Source: Actinomyces massiliensis 4401292 (lineage in GTDB: Bacteria > Actinomycetota > Actinomycetes > Actinomycetales > Actinomycetaceae). Taken from it: a stretch of DNA of 64,000 bases. The translations under genes were made by a program, and so were the position numbers. Under the pieces are notes generated by a model. It did no database searches. It saw nothing but the letters and a program-made list of their open reading frames with translations, and was not told where the DNA came from. The stretch spans positions 1 to 64,000 of the forward strand of contig NZ_JH711482.1 of the NCBI RefSeq assembly GCF_000269805.1, read 5' to 3'. Each line of letters starts with the position of its first letter. Position 1 is the stretch's first letter. This document shows positions 1-8,873 of the stretch, piece after piece.

Positions 1-54
1 CGGGGAGCCCCACCACAGCGGGGAACCCCGAGGGGCGAACCACACCCCACAACA

Positions 55-83
55 GGTAAGCTCACCAACAGAGCTCACTTACC
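55..83. promoter_or_regulatory. Inverted repeat upstream of the first gene
   Basis: GGTAAG (55-60) and CTTACC (78-83) are perfect inverted arms around a 17-nt centre that also contains GAGCTC. The repeat ends about 16 nt before the start codon at 100, just ahead of the TGAGGA ribosome-binding site. It could be an operator or a leader hairpin; nothing shows which. Bases 1-54 are a C/G-rich tail of the preceding, unseen gene region. Confidence 0.35.
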
Positions 84-99
84 TTGAGGAAACACTGAC

Positions 100-1407
100 A
101 TGACCCAGGACAGGCGCAACGACCAGGGGCGCTCGCGCGGTGCCCGCTCGTATCGGTCCGGGGATCGGCATGGTTTTCGAAAGAGTGCTGATAACGACCG
201 GCGGGGTCAGCGCCGGTCTGACCGGGGCGGGGCACATGGGCATGGAAATGGCTCGCGTTTTGAAAGCCGTGATGATTACCGTCGCGGTCAACGTGGCCAG
301 CACGGCGAGCACAGTGAACACGGTGAGCGGCATCACCGCCAGAACGATCGCAAAGGACGGACGCCGGGGCGCGGGCAGCGCAATGGCGACCGGCGTGATT
401 CTCGGCCGCCGCAGCGTGCACGCGTTCACGAGCCCGTCGTGCCCGATAATGTGCAGCCGGCAGATCTCGAGGCGTCCGCGCGTCGTGAGCTGCGAGCCTT
501 GGGAAAGGTTAATGCGGAGAAGGTTTCGCGTCACCTCGTGATGACCCAGCGGTTGCTCAGCACCGATCCTGAGCTCGCTTACCAGCATGCCCGCTATGCC
601 GCCTCGCACGCGGGCAGGGTTGCCGTCGTTCGCGAGTCAGCCGGCATCGCCGCCTACCTGGCAGGTCATTACGCAGAAGCACTACGCGAGATTCGTGCTG
701 CGCGGCGCCTATCGGGCTTCGACATGCACCGTGCCATCGAAGCCGACTGCGAGCGCGCGCTGGGAAGACTCCAGCAGGCTCTCAAAGTCGCCAAGGAAGC
801 AGACCCCCATCAGCTTGACGATCTCGAAGAGGCGGAGCTGGCCATGGTCGTATCGGGCGTACGACATGAGATGGGCCAGGACGACCTCGGACTGGTTGTG
901 ATCGAAGAAGCCATCATGATGTTCCGGGGCGATCGTGAGACGCTTCGTCGCCTCCACTCAGTGCGCGCCGACAGGCTGGAGGAGCTTGGCCGACAGGAAG
1001 AGGCCGCCGCGGTTCGCGAACGCATCGGGCAAGGGCCCCGACAGGAGACCGAAGACGATCATGTCCAGGTCTACGACATTGAGGATGACTACGACCAGGA
1101 CCAGGCCGCCCAGACAGGATCCGACGCGTCTGCTCGATCCGAATCATCCAGCTCGGAGAACCTCCCGGTTTCAGATGAAGATGCTCCTGTAGGCGACCAG
1201 GGCGGCGACCTTCGTGAAGAGGTCCCGGCTGGCGCTCCTCTCGGCAGCGATCGGATCGCAACAACGGGCGACGCTGCCGCAGGTGACCGCGACGACGGTG
1301 CCGACAGCGAGGACAGCGACGAATCCTCGTCCTTCGAGGAGCGTGTAGAGGCGGAGATGGCCGAGTTACTCAGCGACGTCGACGACACCCAGGATCAGGA
1401 GGCTTGA
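100..1407 (+). CDS. Charge-segregated TPR-like protein (Rv1691 position)
   Basis: A 435-residue protein with three visible parts. Residues 1 to about 115 are disordered and very rich in Arg, Gly, His and Ser (RGG/RS-like). Residues about 120-310 are helical, with alternating Ala/Leu-rich helices resembling tetratricopeptide repeats. Residues about 315-435 are strongly acidic and Ser/Asp/Glu-rich. It has no signal peptide or membrane span. A TPR-like protein in this position, just before the HAD phosphatase and tlyA, is usual in actinobacteria, which supports orthology. The ATG at 100 has TGAGGA upstream, and the next gene starts one base after the stop, so the two are likely co-transcribed. 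The basic head suggests RNA or nucleic-acid binding, but this is inference. Function unknown. Confidence 0.8.
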   Translation: MTQDRRNDQGRSRGARSYRSGDRHGFRKSADNDRRGQRRSDRGGAHGHGNGSRFESRDDYRRGQRGQHGEHSEHGERHHRQNDRKGRTPGRGQRNGDRRDSRPPQRARVHEPVVPDNVQPADLEASARRELRALGKVNAEKVSRHLVMTQRLLSTDPELAYQHARYAASHAGRVAVVRESAGIAAYLAGHYAEALREIRAARRLSGFDMHRAIEADCERALGRLQQALKVAKEADPHQLDDLEEAELAMVVSGVRHEMGQDDLGLVVIEEAIMMFRGDRETLRRLHSVRADRLEELGRQEEAAAVRERIGQGPRQETEDDHVQVYDIEDDYDQDQAAQTGSDASARSESSSSENLPVSDEDAPVGDQGGDLREEVPAGAPLGSDRIATTGDAAAGDRDDGADSEDSDESSSFEERVEAEMAELLSDVDDTQDQEA

Positions 1408-1408
1408 G

Positions 1409-2482
1409 ATGACCGAACCGTCGCCCACCCCTGGATCCTCACTGCTCCTGGGGAGTGAGTCGCCCCTGGCGGAGACCTATGACGTCGCTCTTCTCGACCT
1501 TGATGGCGTGTGCTTCGCCGGCGACTCCTCTGTCGACCACGCTGCTGACAGCGTCAATGGCGCTCGTGCCCGCGGCATGAGGCTGTCCTTCATCACCAAC
1601 AACGCCTCCCGGGCTCCGCAATCCGTAGTCGACAAGTTGGCCGACAATGACATCAGGGCCTCCTCCGGTGAAGTCTTCTCGGCTGCCATGGACGCCGCCG
1701 CATTACTGCGCGATCACCTCGCCGAAGGGTCGCCCGTGCTCGTCGTCGGCGGTCAGGGCCTGCGCGAGGCATTGACCGCTGAGGGCTTCGCAGTCGTCGA
1801 CTCCGCCGATCGGCAGCCGGCCGCCGTCGTGCAGGGCTGGGACCCGGCTGTGGATTGGGCGATGATGTCCGAAGGCCTGTACGCCATTGCGGACGGCGCC
1901 ATCCACGTCGCCACCAACCTTGATGCCACGCTGCCCACAGAACGCGGTTTCGCCCTGGGCAACGGCAGCCTCGTCGCGGCCATCACCAACGCCTCCGGCC
2001 GTGAGCCACTAGCGGGCGGCAAGCCCTTCCCCGGGATCTACGAGCGCGCCCTCGCGCGCGCCGGCGGTTCCAAGCCGCTGGCTGTAGGAGACCGTCTCAA
2101 CACCGATCACGTCGGCGCTCGCGCCGCCGGCATCCCCGGATTGCATGTTCTGACCGGCGTCAACACGGCGCGCGACGTCGTCCTGGCTCAACCCGAAGAG
2201 CGCCCCGCCTACCTCCACACCGATCTGCGCGGGCTGCTCGAACCTCATCCGGAACCGGTGCACGAGCGCCACGGAGAAGAGAGCCTATGGACAGTGGGTG
2301 AGGCGCATTGCGGCATCCGCGGCGATTCCGTGATTCTGAACGACGAGGAGGCCCTGACCGGGCAGGAGGCCGAAATCACCCTTGATGCGTATCGGGCTCT
2401 GGCCTGCGCCGTGTGGGAGCACCTGGACACGTACGGCGCGGCATCGGCGCCGAACATCCCCGACCTTCGCGTGTGGAACTGA
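1409..2482 (+). CDS. HAD-superfamily sugar/glycerol phosphatase
   Basis: A 357-residue HAD hydrolase of the NagD/p-nitrophenyl phosphatase subfamily. Motif I DLDG with the nucleophile Asp is at residues 30-33, and motif II TNNAS is at about 63-67. The motif III Lys is in GGKPFPGIY and motif IV is GDRLNTDHVGA. The M. tuberculosis protein in this position (Rv1692) is a glycerol-3-phosphate phosphatase, so dephosphorylation of glycerol phosphate or a related polyol phosphate is the best guess. The substrate cannot be read from the sequence. The C-terminal ~80 residues are an extra domain beyond the core fold. Soluble and cytoplasmic. The AGGAGG-like site just before the ATG lies inside the end of the upstream gene. 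Confidence 0.88.
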   Translation: MTEPSPTPGSSLLLGSESPLAETYDVALLDLDGVCFAGDSSVDHAADSVNGARARGMRLSFITNNASRAPQSVVDKLADNDIRASSGEVFSAAMDAAALLRDHLAEGSPVLVVGGQGLREALTAEGFAVVDSADRQPAAVVQGWDPAVDWAMMSEGLYAIADGAIHVATNLDATLPTERGFALGNGSLVAAITNASGREPLAGGKPFPGIYERALARAGGSKPLAVGDRLNTDHVGARAAGIPGLHVLTGVNTARDVVLAQPEERPAYLHTDLRGLLEPHPEPVHERHGEESLWTVGEAHCGIRGDSVILNDEEALTGQEAEITLDAYRALACAVWEHLDTYGAASAPNIPDLRVWN

Positions 2483-2503
2483 ATCTGACAATCACTAACT
2501 ACT

Positions 2504-2719
2504 ATGGAGCACCAGAACACTTCCGACGGAACTCCTTCTGAAACGCGCCCCGTTCCGGCTCCACCGCCGGTCGAGGCGCATGCCGGTGAGTCTGACGACG
2601 TCATCCAGGTCACCGAACGTCTTCAGGAGGCCGGCGAGGCGCCATTGGAGGAGCGGGCTGCCGCTCTCGCAGCGATTCACGAGACTCTTGCCCTGGAGCT
2701 TCGCCAGGCCGAGGGCTGA
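2504..2719 (+). CDS. Small acidic hypothetical protein (Rv1693 position)
   Basis: A 71-residue acidic protein: a Pro-rich N-terminal half, then a predicted amphipathic helix of about 35 residues ending in ALELRQAEG. It has no membrane segment or metal motif. Mycobacteria also carry a tiny ORF between the HAD phosphatase and tlyA (Rv1693), so I accept it as a gene on synteny and frame. No good ribosome-binding site precedes the ATG, but it lies only 21 nt after the previous stop, so translation may depend on reinitiation. Function unknown. Confidence 0.65.
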   Translation: MEHQNTSDGTPSETRPVPAPPPVEAHAGESDDVIQVTERLQEAGEAPLEERAAALAAIHETLALELRQAEG

Positions 2720-2800
2720 CACGGTAACCTCTCGATTCCGAGAGCAGCACATCACCAGTAGAACCAGTATCCGGGAAGCTAGACAGACACCTGTTATTGC

Positions 2801-3661
2801 ATGGCACGACTCATTCGTCTCGACTCCGAACTCGTCCGGCGCGGGCTCGCCCGTTCTCGCACGCATGCTGCCCAGCTCATCGCCGATGGGCATGTCACAC
2901 TTGACGGGGTCGTCGCGGTCAAGCCGGCCCGCCAGGTCAGTCCGGCGCAGGCGCTCGAGATCGTGACGCCCCAGGGAGACGACTACGTCTCGCGCGGTGC
3001 TCATAAACTTGCCGGCGCCCTGGATGCTCTTGACTCCCGCGGCTTGGCGCCCACGATAGAAGGGCGCCGTTGCCTGGATGCCGGCGCCTCCACCGGGGGC
3101 TTTACCGATGTACTGCTTCGGCGCGGAGCCTTGCATGTGGTTGCGGTCGACGTCGGTTACGGGCAGCTCGCCTGGTCCCTCCAATCCGACAAGCGCGTCA
3201 CGGTTCTCGACCGCACCAATGTGCGTGCTCTGGATCCGCAGGCTGTGGCGCCCGCTCCGGGACTCGTTGTCGGCGATCTCTCGTTCATCTCCCTGACTCT
3301 TGTGCTGGCTCCGCTCCTGGCCGCGGCCGCCGAGGACGCCGACTTGCTGCTCATGGTCAAGCCGCAGTTCGAGGTCGGCAAGAAGCGCCTGGCACGCGGG
3401 GGAGTAGTGCGCGATCCCGAGCTGCACGTCGAGACCGTCCTGGCCGTGGCCGCCCACGCACATGAGCTCGGGGTCGGGATCAACGCTGTGGAGGCATCCC
3501 CTTTGCCCGGTCCCGCCGGCAATGTGGAGTACTTCGTCAACCTGCGCGCCGGATGCGGAGGAGCTCCGACTGACCTCGTCGGTGAGGCTCTGCTCGCCGA
3601 GACTCGTCGTGCCGTCGCCGAAGGGCCTGCCGGCTGCTCTACGGAAAGGAGACAGCCGTGA
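2801..3661 (+). CDS. tlyA: TlyA family rRNA (cytidine-2'-O)-methyltransferase
   Basis: A 286-residue protein with an S4 RNA-binding domain at about 3-60 (RLDSELVRRGLARSR onward) and an FtsJ/RrmJ-type Rossmann methyltransferase. The SAM-binding loop is LDAGASTGGFTD. The expected K-D-K-E tetrad can be traced in AHKLAGALD, VGDLSFISL, LMVKPQFEVG and the final GNVEYF strand. In mycobacteria TlyA 2'-O-methylates 16S and 23S rRNA, and its loss gives capreomycin resistance. The stop overlaps the GTG start of the NAD kinase gene (GTGA), so the genes are translationally coupled. The ATG at 2801 has no clear ribosome-binding site. Confidence 0.95.
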   Translation: MARLIRLDSELVRRGLARSRTHAAQLIADGHVTLDGVVAVKPARQVSPAQALEIVTPQGDDYVSRGAHKLAGALDALDSRGLAPTIEGRRCLDAGASTGGFTDVLLRRGALHVVAVDVGYGQLAWSLQSDKRVTVLDRTNVRALDPQAVAPAPGLVVGDLSFISLTLVLAPLLAAAAEDADLLLMVKPQFEVGKKRLARGGVVRDPELHVETVLAVAAHAHELGVGINAVEASPLPGPAGNVEYFVNLRAGCGGAPTDLVGEALLAETRRAVAEGPAGCSTERRQP

Positions 3662-4728
3662 GCGAATCCCCGTCGTCTGCGTCATCAGCGTCGCCCGCGT
3701 CGTTCACAACGTCCCGCACGCCGGTCGGCTCGGCCGGCTCAACAGGGCCGACCGAGCCGACTGAGCCGACCGAGCTTGGGCGGACCGCTCCGCCGGCGGA
3801 GCCGTCTGCGGCAGGGCGCGCGTTGAACCGCGTGATGGTGCTCGAACGGGACCGCGGTGATACGCCGGTACCGCGCCACCGCAAAGCCGCCCCGACCGCC
3901 ACCGCTGTCATGCGCGCGAAGGCGGCGCTGCGGGCTCACGGCGTCCAGGCCGTCGATCCCGCCTTCGGCGGAGACGTCGATCTCGTCCTCGTGCTGGGCG
4001 GGGACGGCACGATTCTGCGCGCCTCGGAAATAGCTCGCCAGCGCGACGTCCCCCTGGTGGGGGTCAACACGGGCCACGTCGGCTTCCTGGCGGAGGCCGA
4101 TCCCGATGCGGTCGAGGGAGTCGTCGCCGACCTCGTTGATGGTCGATACACGGTGGAGACCCGTATGACCATTGATGTTGAAGTCACCGCCCCCGATGGT
4201 GCGGTCACTCACGACTGGGCCCTGAATGAGGCGGCTCTGGAGAAGCGCGACCGCGCCCGCATGCTCGAGGTCGCCATCGGGGTCGATGGGCAGGCGGTGT
4301 CCTCCTTCGGCTGCGACGGCCTGGTGATGGCGACCCCGACCGGATCGACCGCCTACGCCTACTCCGGGGGCGGACCCGTGATCTGGCCGGAGGTCGAGGC
4401 GCTGCTGCTCGTGCCGCTGGTCGCACACGCCCTGTTCACGCGCCCGCTCGTCCTGGGGCCCAACTCCTGCTTGGAGGTGGTGATCCAGCACGCGGGACTG
4501 GGCGACGCCGAGGTCTGGTGCGATGGACGACGAAGCCTGGATGCTCCCGCGGGCTCGCGCATCCGCGTCAGGCGTGCGGACCGGCCCGTGCGTCTGGCAC
4601 GACTGAACGACGCGCCCTTCGCCACTCGCCTCGTACGCAAGTTCGACCTTCCGGTCGAGGGCTGGCGCACCCCCATCGACGACTCCGGCGACTCGGATGA
4701 CTCAGGCGACCTGGGCGACACCGCATGA
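3658..4728 (+). CDS. nadK: NAD kinase
   Basis: A 356-residue ATP- or polyphosphate-dependent NAD kinase, which makes NADP in the cytoplasm. The GGDGT motif is at residues 114-118, the NE pair (ALNEAAL) at 190-191, and the conserved glycine-rich region TPTGSTAYAYSGGGP follows. Residues 1 to about 55 are a Ser/Thr/Pro/Glu-rich extension with a PTEPTEPTE repeat, not present in typical ~300-residue orthologues. The real start could lie further in, but the GTG at 3658 overlaps the tlyA stop and no better internal site is obvious. The C-terminus has a short Asp/Ser-rich tail. It overlaps recN by ATGA. Confidence 0.94.
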   Translation: MSESPSSASSASPASFTTSRTPVGSAGSTGPTEPTEPTELGRTAPPAEPSAAGRALNRVMVLERDRGDTPVPRHRKAAPTATAVMRAKAALRAHGVQAVDPAFGGDVDLVLVLGGDGTILRASEIARQRDVPLVGVNTGHVGFLAEADPDAVEGVVADLVDGRYTVETRMTIDVEVTAPDGAVTHDWALNEAALEKRDRARMLEVAIGVDGQAVSSFGCDGLVMATPTGSTAYAYSGGGPVIWPEVEALLLVPLVAHALFTRPLVLGPNSCLEVVIQHAGLGDAEVWCDGRRSLDAPAGSRIRVRRADRPVRLARLNDAPFATRLVRKFDLPVEGWRTPIDDSGDSDDSGDLGDTA

Positions 4729-6581
4729 TCGAGTCGCTCCATATCGAGAATCTCGGCGTCATCGAGCGGGCTGAGCTTCCTCTCAGCCCCGGTCTGACCG
4801 CCTTGACGGGGGAGACCGGGGCCGGCAAGACCATGGTGCTCACCTCTCTCGGGCTCCTGCTTGGGCAACGGGCCGAGAGCACCATTGTGCGAACCGGGGC
4901 CCAGCGCGCTCTGGTCGAGGGCGCCTTCACTCTGGATCCGGCCTCTCGGGCCGCCTCTCGGGCCAGGCAGGCCGGCGCCGAGCTCGACGACGACCTGCTC
5001 ATCGCCACCCGCACGGTGCCGGCCTCGGGTCGTTCTCGTGCGCATCTGGGCGGGCGTGCGGTCCCCTCCTCCGTGCTCACCGACATCGGATCCCAGCTGG
5101 TGTCGGTACATGGACAGACTGAGCAGCTCCGATTGCGCAGCGCCGCCGCTCAGCGGGCCGCCCTGGACAGTCTGGGAGGTCCGGAGCACGCCGGACTGTG
5201 CCGCCGCTATGCCGAGGCCTATCGCGCGCGTCGCGAAGCCGCCGAAGCGCTGGACCACTGGCGCGCCGGGGCCCAGGCGCGCCAGGAGGAGGCTGAACGC
5301 CTGCGCGAGTGGCTGGAGGCGCTGGAGGCGCTGGAACCTTCTCCGGGGGAGGACCATGAACTCACCGCTGAAGCTGAGCGGCTCGACCATGCCGAGGATT
5401 TGCGTCTGGCGGCGGGCACCGCTCGTACGGCCCTGGTCGGTCAAGAGGACGTCGTTGCCCCCGGCCAGGCGGATGCGGCCGCGCTTCTCGCCGCTGCGCA
5501 GCGCGCTCTGGCCAGTGCTCCGGGAGAGGATGATCGCTTGGCCGAGCTCGCCGGGCGCACCCGCCAACTGAGCGTTCTGACCGCCGACATCGCTGCCGAC
5601 CTGGGGGAGTACCTGGTGTCCCTGGATGCTGATCCGGCCCGGCTCGCCTGGATTCAAGATCGACGCGGAGAGCTGGCACGGGCCTGCCGTGACATCGGAG
5701 GGTCGGCTACGGAGATCGACGATGTCGATGCACTCCTCGCCTGGGGGCGGCGAGCGGCAGATCGGCTGGCTGAGCTCGATGGTGCAGAAGACAGCGCCGC
5801 GTCTCTGGAGCAGGCGCTGGCCGGTGCTCACGCCGCCCTGGATGAGGCGGCCGGCCAGCTGACTGCGGCGCGTCGGGCGTTGGCCGGCAGACTCGAGGCG
5901 GCCGTGACCGCTGAGATCGACGGCCTGCAGATGAAGGGGGCGCGATTGGTCGTTGAGCTTGAGCCGCTCGACGAGCCCGGTCCCACCGGTGCCGAGGCCG
6001 TCTGCCTGATGCTGGTCTCTCATCCGGGTGCCCCTGCGCTACCGCTGGGCAAGGGCGCCTCGGGCGGTGAACTGTCCCGCATCATGCTGGCTCTGGAGGT
6101 CGTGCTGGCCGACGCCGCCGGCGTACCGCAGCCGAGTGCCGCGCCCAGCCACCAGCGGACTTTCGTCTTCGATGAGATCGACGCGGGAGTCGGAGGGCGT
6201 GCTGCGCGTGAGATCGGTCGCAGGCTCGCACGGCTGGCTCGTCGCCACCAGGTGGTGGTGGTCACCCACCTGGCGCAGGTCGCCGCCTGGGCCGACACCC
6301 AGCTCGTGGTCGTCAAGGAGACCAAAGAGACTAAGGGGACCAAAGAGAGCAAGAGGGCCAAGGGGGCTGGGCAGACTCAGGACACTGCTGCATCACTCGG
6401 TGAAAGCCAGGATGATGCTGAGACAGCAGAGACAACCCGCACCCGGGTCGTGCAGGTGGTGGGCTCCGAGCGCGTGACCGAGCTGGCCCGCATGCTCTCC
6501 GGACATGAGCGCTCCGAGGCCGCTCTGCGGCATGCCGCTGAGCTTCTGGAAGAAGCCTCCATGGGACAATCCCCGACGTGA
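4725..6581 (+). CDS. recN: DNA repair protein RecN
   Basis: A 618-residue SMC-like ATPase for double-strand break repair. Walker A GETGAGKT is near residue 28, a long Glu/Arg/Ala-rich coiled-coil region fills the middle, the ABC signature region is SGGELSRIMLALE, and Walker B is FVFDEIDAGVGG. After the conserved VTHLAQVAAWADTQLVVVKE strand there is an insertion of roughly 45 residues, rich in Lys, Thr, Glu and Gly (repeated KET/KGT units), before the C-terminal RVVQV-type strand; most RecN proteins have a short loop here. ATGA overlap upstream and GTGA overlap downstream place it in one coupled operon. Confidence 0.95.
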   Translation: MIESLHIENLGVIERAELPLSPGLTALTGETGAGKTMVLTSLGLLLGQRAESTIVRTGAQRALVEGAFTLDPASRAASRARQAGAELDDDLLIATRTVPASGRSRAHLGGRAVPSSVLTDIGSQLVSVHGQTEQLRLRSAAAQRAALDSLGGPEHAGLCRRYAEAYRARREAAEALDHWRAGAQARQEEAERLREWLEALEALEPSPGEDHELTAEAERLDHAEDLRLAAGTARTALVGQEDVVAPGQADAAALLAAAQRALASAPGEDDRLAELAGRTRQLSVLTADIAADLGEYLVSLDADPARLAWIQDRRGELARACRDIGGSATEIDDVDALLAWGRRAADRLAELDGAEDSAASLEQALAGAHAALDEAAGQLTAARRALAGRLEAAVTAEIDGLQMKGARLVVELEPLDEPGPTGAEAVCLMLVSHPGAPALPLGKGASGGELSRIMLALEVVLADAAGVPQPSAAPSHQRTFVFDEIDAGVGGRAAREIGRRLARLARRHQVVVVTHLAQVAAWADTQLVVVKETKETKGTKESKRAKGAGQTQDTAASLGESQDDAETAETTRTRVVQVVGSERVTELARMLSGHERSEAALRHAAELLEEASMGQSPT

Positions 6582-7801
6582 GGAACCCGTTTCGCAGGCA
6601 GGTGTCGTCGGACCCCGAGTATCCCAGCGGGGTGGTGCGCGTCGACGCGCGCACCAAGAAGCTGACGAAGCGTCTTCAGGCCGGCGAAATCGCCGTCATC
6701 AACCACACGGATCTCGACCGCGTGGCCGCCGAGGCGCTCGCCGAGGCGCGTCCCGCCGCGGTTCTCAACGCCGCACCGTCGGTATCCGGGCGCTACCCGA
6801 ACCTCGGTCCGGGCATTCTGGTGGACGCCGGCATTCTGCTCGTCGACGACTTGGGCACCGACGTCATGCGTCTGCGCGAGGGGCAGCGTGTCAGCATCGA
6901 GTCGGGCGACGACGGGCCCGCGAAGGTGCGTGCGGCCGGCAAGAGCGAGGAGATCATCGCCGAGGGCGTGCTGCAGACCCGGGAACGGGTTGAGGAGTCC
7001 ATGGAGGCGGCGCGTGCGGGCCTGTCGGTCCAGCTCGAGGCGTTCGCGGTCAACACGATGGAGTACATGCGCGGTGAGCGCGATCTTCTGCTCAATGGCG
7101 TGGGCATGCCCGACATCAGCACCAGGATGAGCGGCCGCCATGTCCTGATCGTTGTGCGCGGCTACTCCTACAAACAGGATCTCATGGCGCTGCGTCCCTA
7201 CATTCGCGACTACAAGCCCGTCATCATCGGGGTCGATGGCGGGGCCGATGCCGTCATGGAGGCGGGGCTCAAGCCGGATATGATCGTCGGCGACATGGAT
7301 TCCGTCTCGGACAAGGCCTTGGGAAGCGGCGCCGAGATCGTCGTTCACGCCTACCGCGATGGCCGGGCTCCCGGGCTCGCCCGTGTGGAGCGCCTCGGCG
7401 CCGAGCACAAGGTCTTCGCGGCCACCGGCACCAGCGAGGACATCGCCATGCTCATGGCCGATGGCGCCGGAGCGGAGCTCATCGTCGCGGTCGGCACGCA
7501 CGTGACGCTCCTGGAGTTCCTCGACAAGGGCCGCGAGGGGATGTCCTCGACCTTCCTGACGCGCCTCAAGGTCGGCAACCGCCTCATCGACGCCAAGGGC
7601 GTCTCGCGCTTGTACCGCACTCGTATCTCCGGCTGGCACCTGAGCTTCCTGGCTCTCGCCGGGCTCATCGCCCTGTTCGCAGCGCTGGCCTCCACGCCGG
7701 CGGGGCAGACGCTCCTGGGTCTGTCCGGCGCTGTATGGGATGACATCGTCAACTTCCTCCGTTCACTCGTGGGCCTGGCCCCGAGTACGCCCTCCGTTTG
7801 A
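6578..7801 (+). CDS. steA: SteA-like septal/cell-wall regulator
   Basis: A 407-residue protein matching the Rv1697/SteA family. The middle contains a thiamin-pyrophosphokinase-like catalytic fold (GVDGGADAVMEAGLKPDMIVGDMDS), and one membrane helix lies near the C-terminus (about 350-372). In Corynebacterium, SteA and SteB form a complex at the division site that influences cell-wall hydrolysis at cytokinesis; I transfer that role by family and synteny. No thiamine context is visible. The GTG start overlaps the recN stop, and the stop lies just before the steB start. Confidence 0.87.
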   Translation: MRNPFRRQVSSDPEYPSGVVRVDARTKKLTKRLQAGEIAVINHTDLDRVAAEALAEARPAAVLNAAPSVSGRYPNLGPGILVDAGILLVDDLGTDVMRLREGQRVSIESGDDGPAKVRAAGKSEEIIAEGVLQTRERVEESMEAARAGLSVQLEAFAVNTMEYMRGERDLLLNGVGMPDISTRMSGRHVLIVVRGYSYKQDLMALRPYIRDYKPVIIGVDGGADAVMEAGLKPDMIVGDMDSVSDKALGSGAEIVVHAYRDGRAPGLARVERLGAEHKVFAATGTSEDIAMLMADGAGAELIVAVGTHVTLLEFLDKGREGMSSTFLTRLKVGNRLIDAKGVSRLYRTRISGWHLSFLALAGLIALFAALASTPAGQTLLGLSGAVWDDIVNFLRSLVGLAPSTPSV

Positions 7802-7818
7802 GCAAGGACAGGACCTTC

Positions 7819-8745
7819 ATGATCGATTTCCGCTACCACCTGGTCTCGCTCATCTCCGTCTTCCTGGCGCTGGCCGTGGGCGTCGTCCTCGGCGCAGGCC
7901 CGCTGCAGAACTCGCTGGGCACCGCTCTGAACGACCAGGTCACCTCCCTGCGCGAGAACCGCAAGGCCACGCAGACTCAGCTCGAGCAGACCGAGGCGGC
8001 CGTCAACGACCGTGACGGCTACATCACCGCAGCCGCTGCCGCTTATCTGCCCGGGACCCTCGACGGCAAGAAAGTCGCCCTGGCGGTTCTTCCCGATACT
8101 GAGTCGGATGATGTTGAGGGCATCACCGCTCAGGTGGAAGCGGCAGGGGGGAAGATATCCGGACGCGTGAGCCTGACCACCGCTTGGGTCGATCCTTCTC
8201 GGGAGACTTTCCGCCAGACGTACTCGGGGCAGTTCGCTCCCCACCTCGGCAAGACGACCTCGACTGACGGCAATGGTGTGCTCGGAGAGGGACTGGGCAC
8301 TGCGCTCACCAGCGACTCGGAGAGCGCCAAGGCGCTGATGGACCTGCTGACCGCCACCGATAGCCCGCTGGTCTCCGTTGATGCCAAGCCCAGTGGACCC
8401 GCGGATATGGTCGTCGTCGTCGGTCCGCACAGCCCTGATGCGGCGGACCCGAAGAGCACGGAGACGGCGGATTCGCTGGCGCAGACCGCGGCCTCCTGGG
8501 CCACCGCCCTGACCGGTACGGCTGCGACCGCCACGACGGTCATCGTCGGTGCCGCCGATGCTGACAATGACGTGGTCTCCGTTCTGCGCGCTGACAAGTC
8601 CTCCGTCACCACGATCGACTCGGTCGGCCAGGTCGCCGCAGCGGTGTCCACCCCGTTGGCCCTGGCCTCGACGGCCTCGGGAACGAAGGGGCATTACGGC
8701 TTCGACAAGGGCGTGGATGCGGTTATGCCGCCGGTGTCGAGGTAG
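7819..8745 (+). CDS. steB: SteB/MctB family single-span envelope protein
   Basis: A 308-residue protein with one N-terminal membrane helix (LVSLISVFLALAVGVVLGAG), a coiled coil at about 35-65 and an extracytoplasmic Ala/Thr/Asp-rich domain. It belongs to the MctB/Rv1698 family, annotated as copper transport protein in mycobacteria and as SteB, partner of SteA, in corynebacteria. I start at ATG 7819 because family members begin with a Met just before the basic residues and helix, and AAGGA lies about 10 nt upstream. A TTG at 7798, overlapping the steA stop, would add seven residues. Adjacency to steA favours the septal role. Confidence 0.85.
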   Translation: MIDFRYHLVSLISVFLALAVGVVLGAGPLQNSLGTALNDQVTSLRENRKATQTQLEQTEAAVNDRDGYITAAAAAYLPGTLDGKKVALAVLPDTESDDVEGITAQVEAAGGKISGRVSLTTAWVDPSRETFRQTYSGQFAPHLGKTTSTDGNGVLGEGLGTALTSDSESAKALMDLLTATDSPLVSVDAKPSGPADMVVVVGPHSPDAADPKSTETADSLAQTAASWATALTGTAATATTVIVGAADADNDVVSVLRADKSSVTTIDSVGQVAAAVSTPLALASTASGTKGHYGFDKGVDAVMPPVSR

Positions 8746-8861
8746 CCGAGTAGAAGGAACAAGCGGCCGGGGCGCCGTGGTCGCCTGCATGCCGTCGGGC
8801 CCGGGCGGTGGATCGCGTCCACCACGGGCCTGCCCGGAGCAGAACTTCGATCCAGTCCCGA

Positions 8862-8867
8862 TACGCT
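8862..8867 (+). promoter_or_regulatory. -10 hexamer TACGCT, 6 nt before the start codon
   Basis: TACGCT fits TAnnnT and is separated from the ATG at 8874 by six bases, so transcription would start at the A of the start codon. No ribosome-binding site is visible. This supports both the ATG 8874 start and a separate promoter for the envelope cassette. Confidence 0.55.
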
Positions 8868-8873
8868 GCACCC

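Noticed and set aside
3781-3840. A later start codon for NAD kinase that removes the low-complexity N-terminus
   Set aside because: The internal ATG near 3835 would start very close to the domain and has no ribosome-binding site. The GTG overlapping the tlyA stop fits coupling, so the extension is kept.
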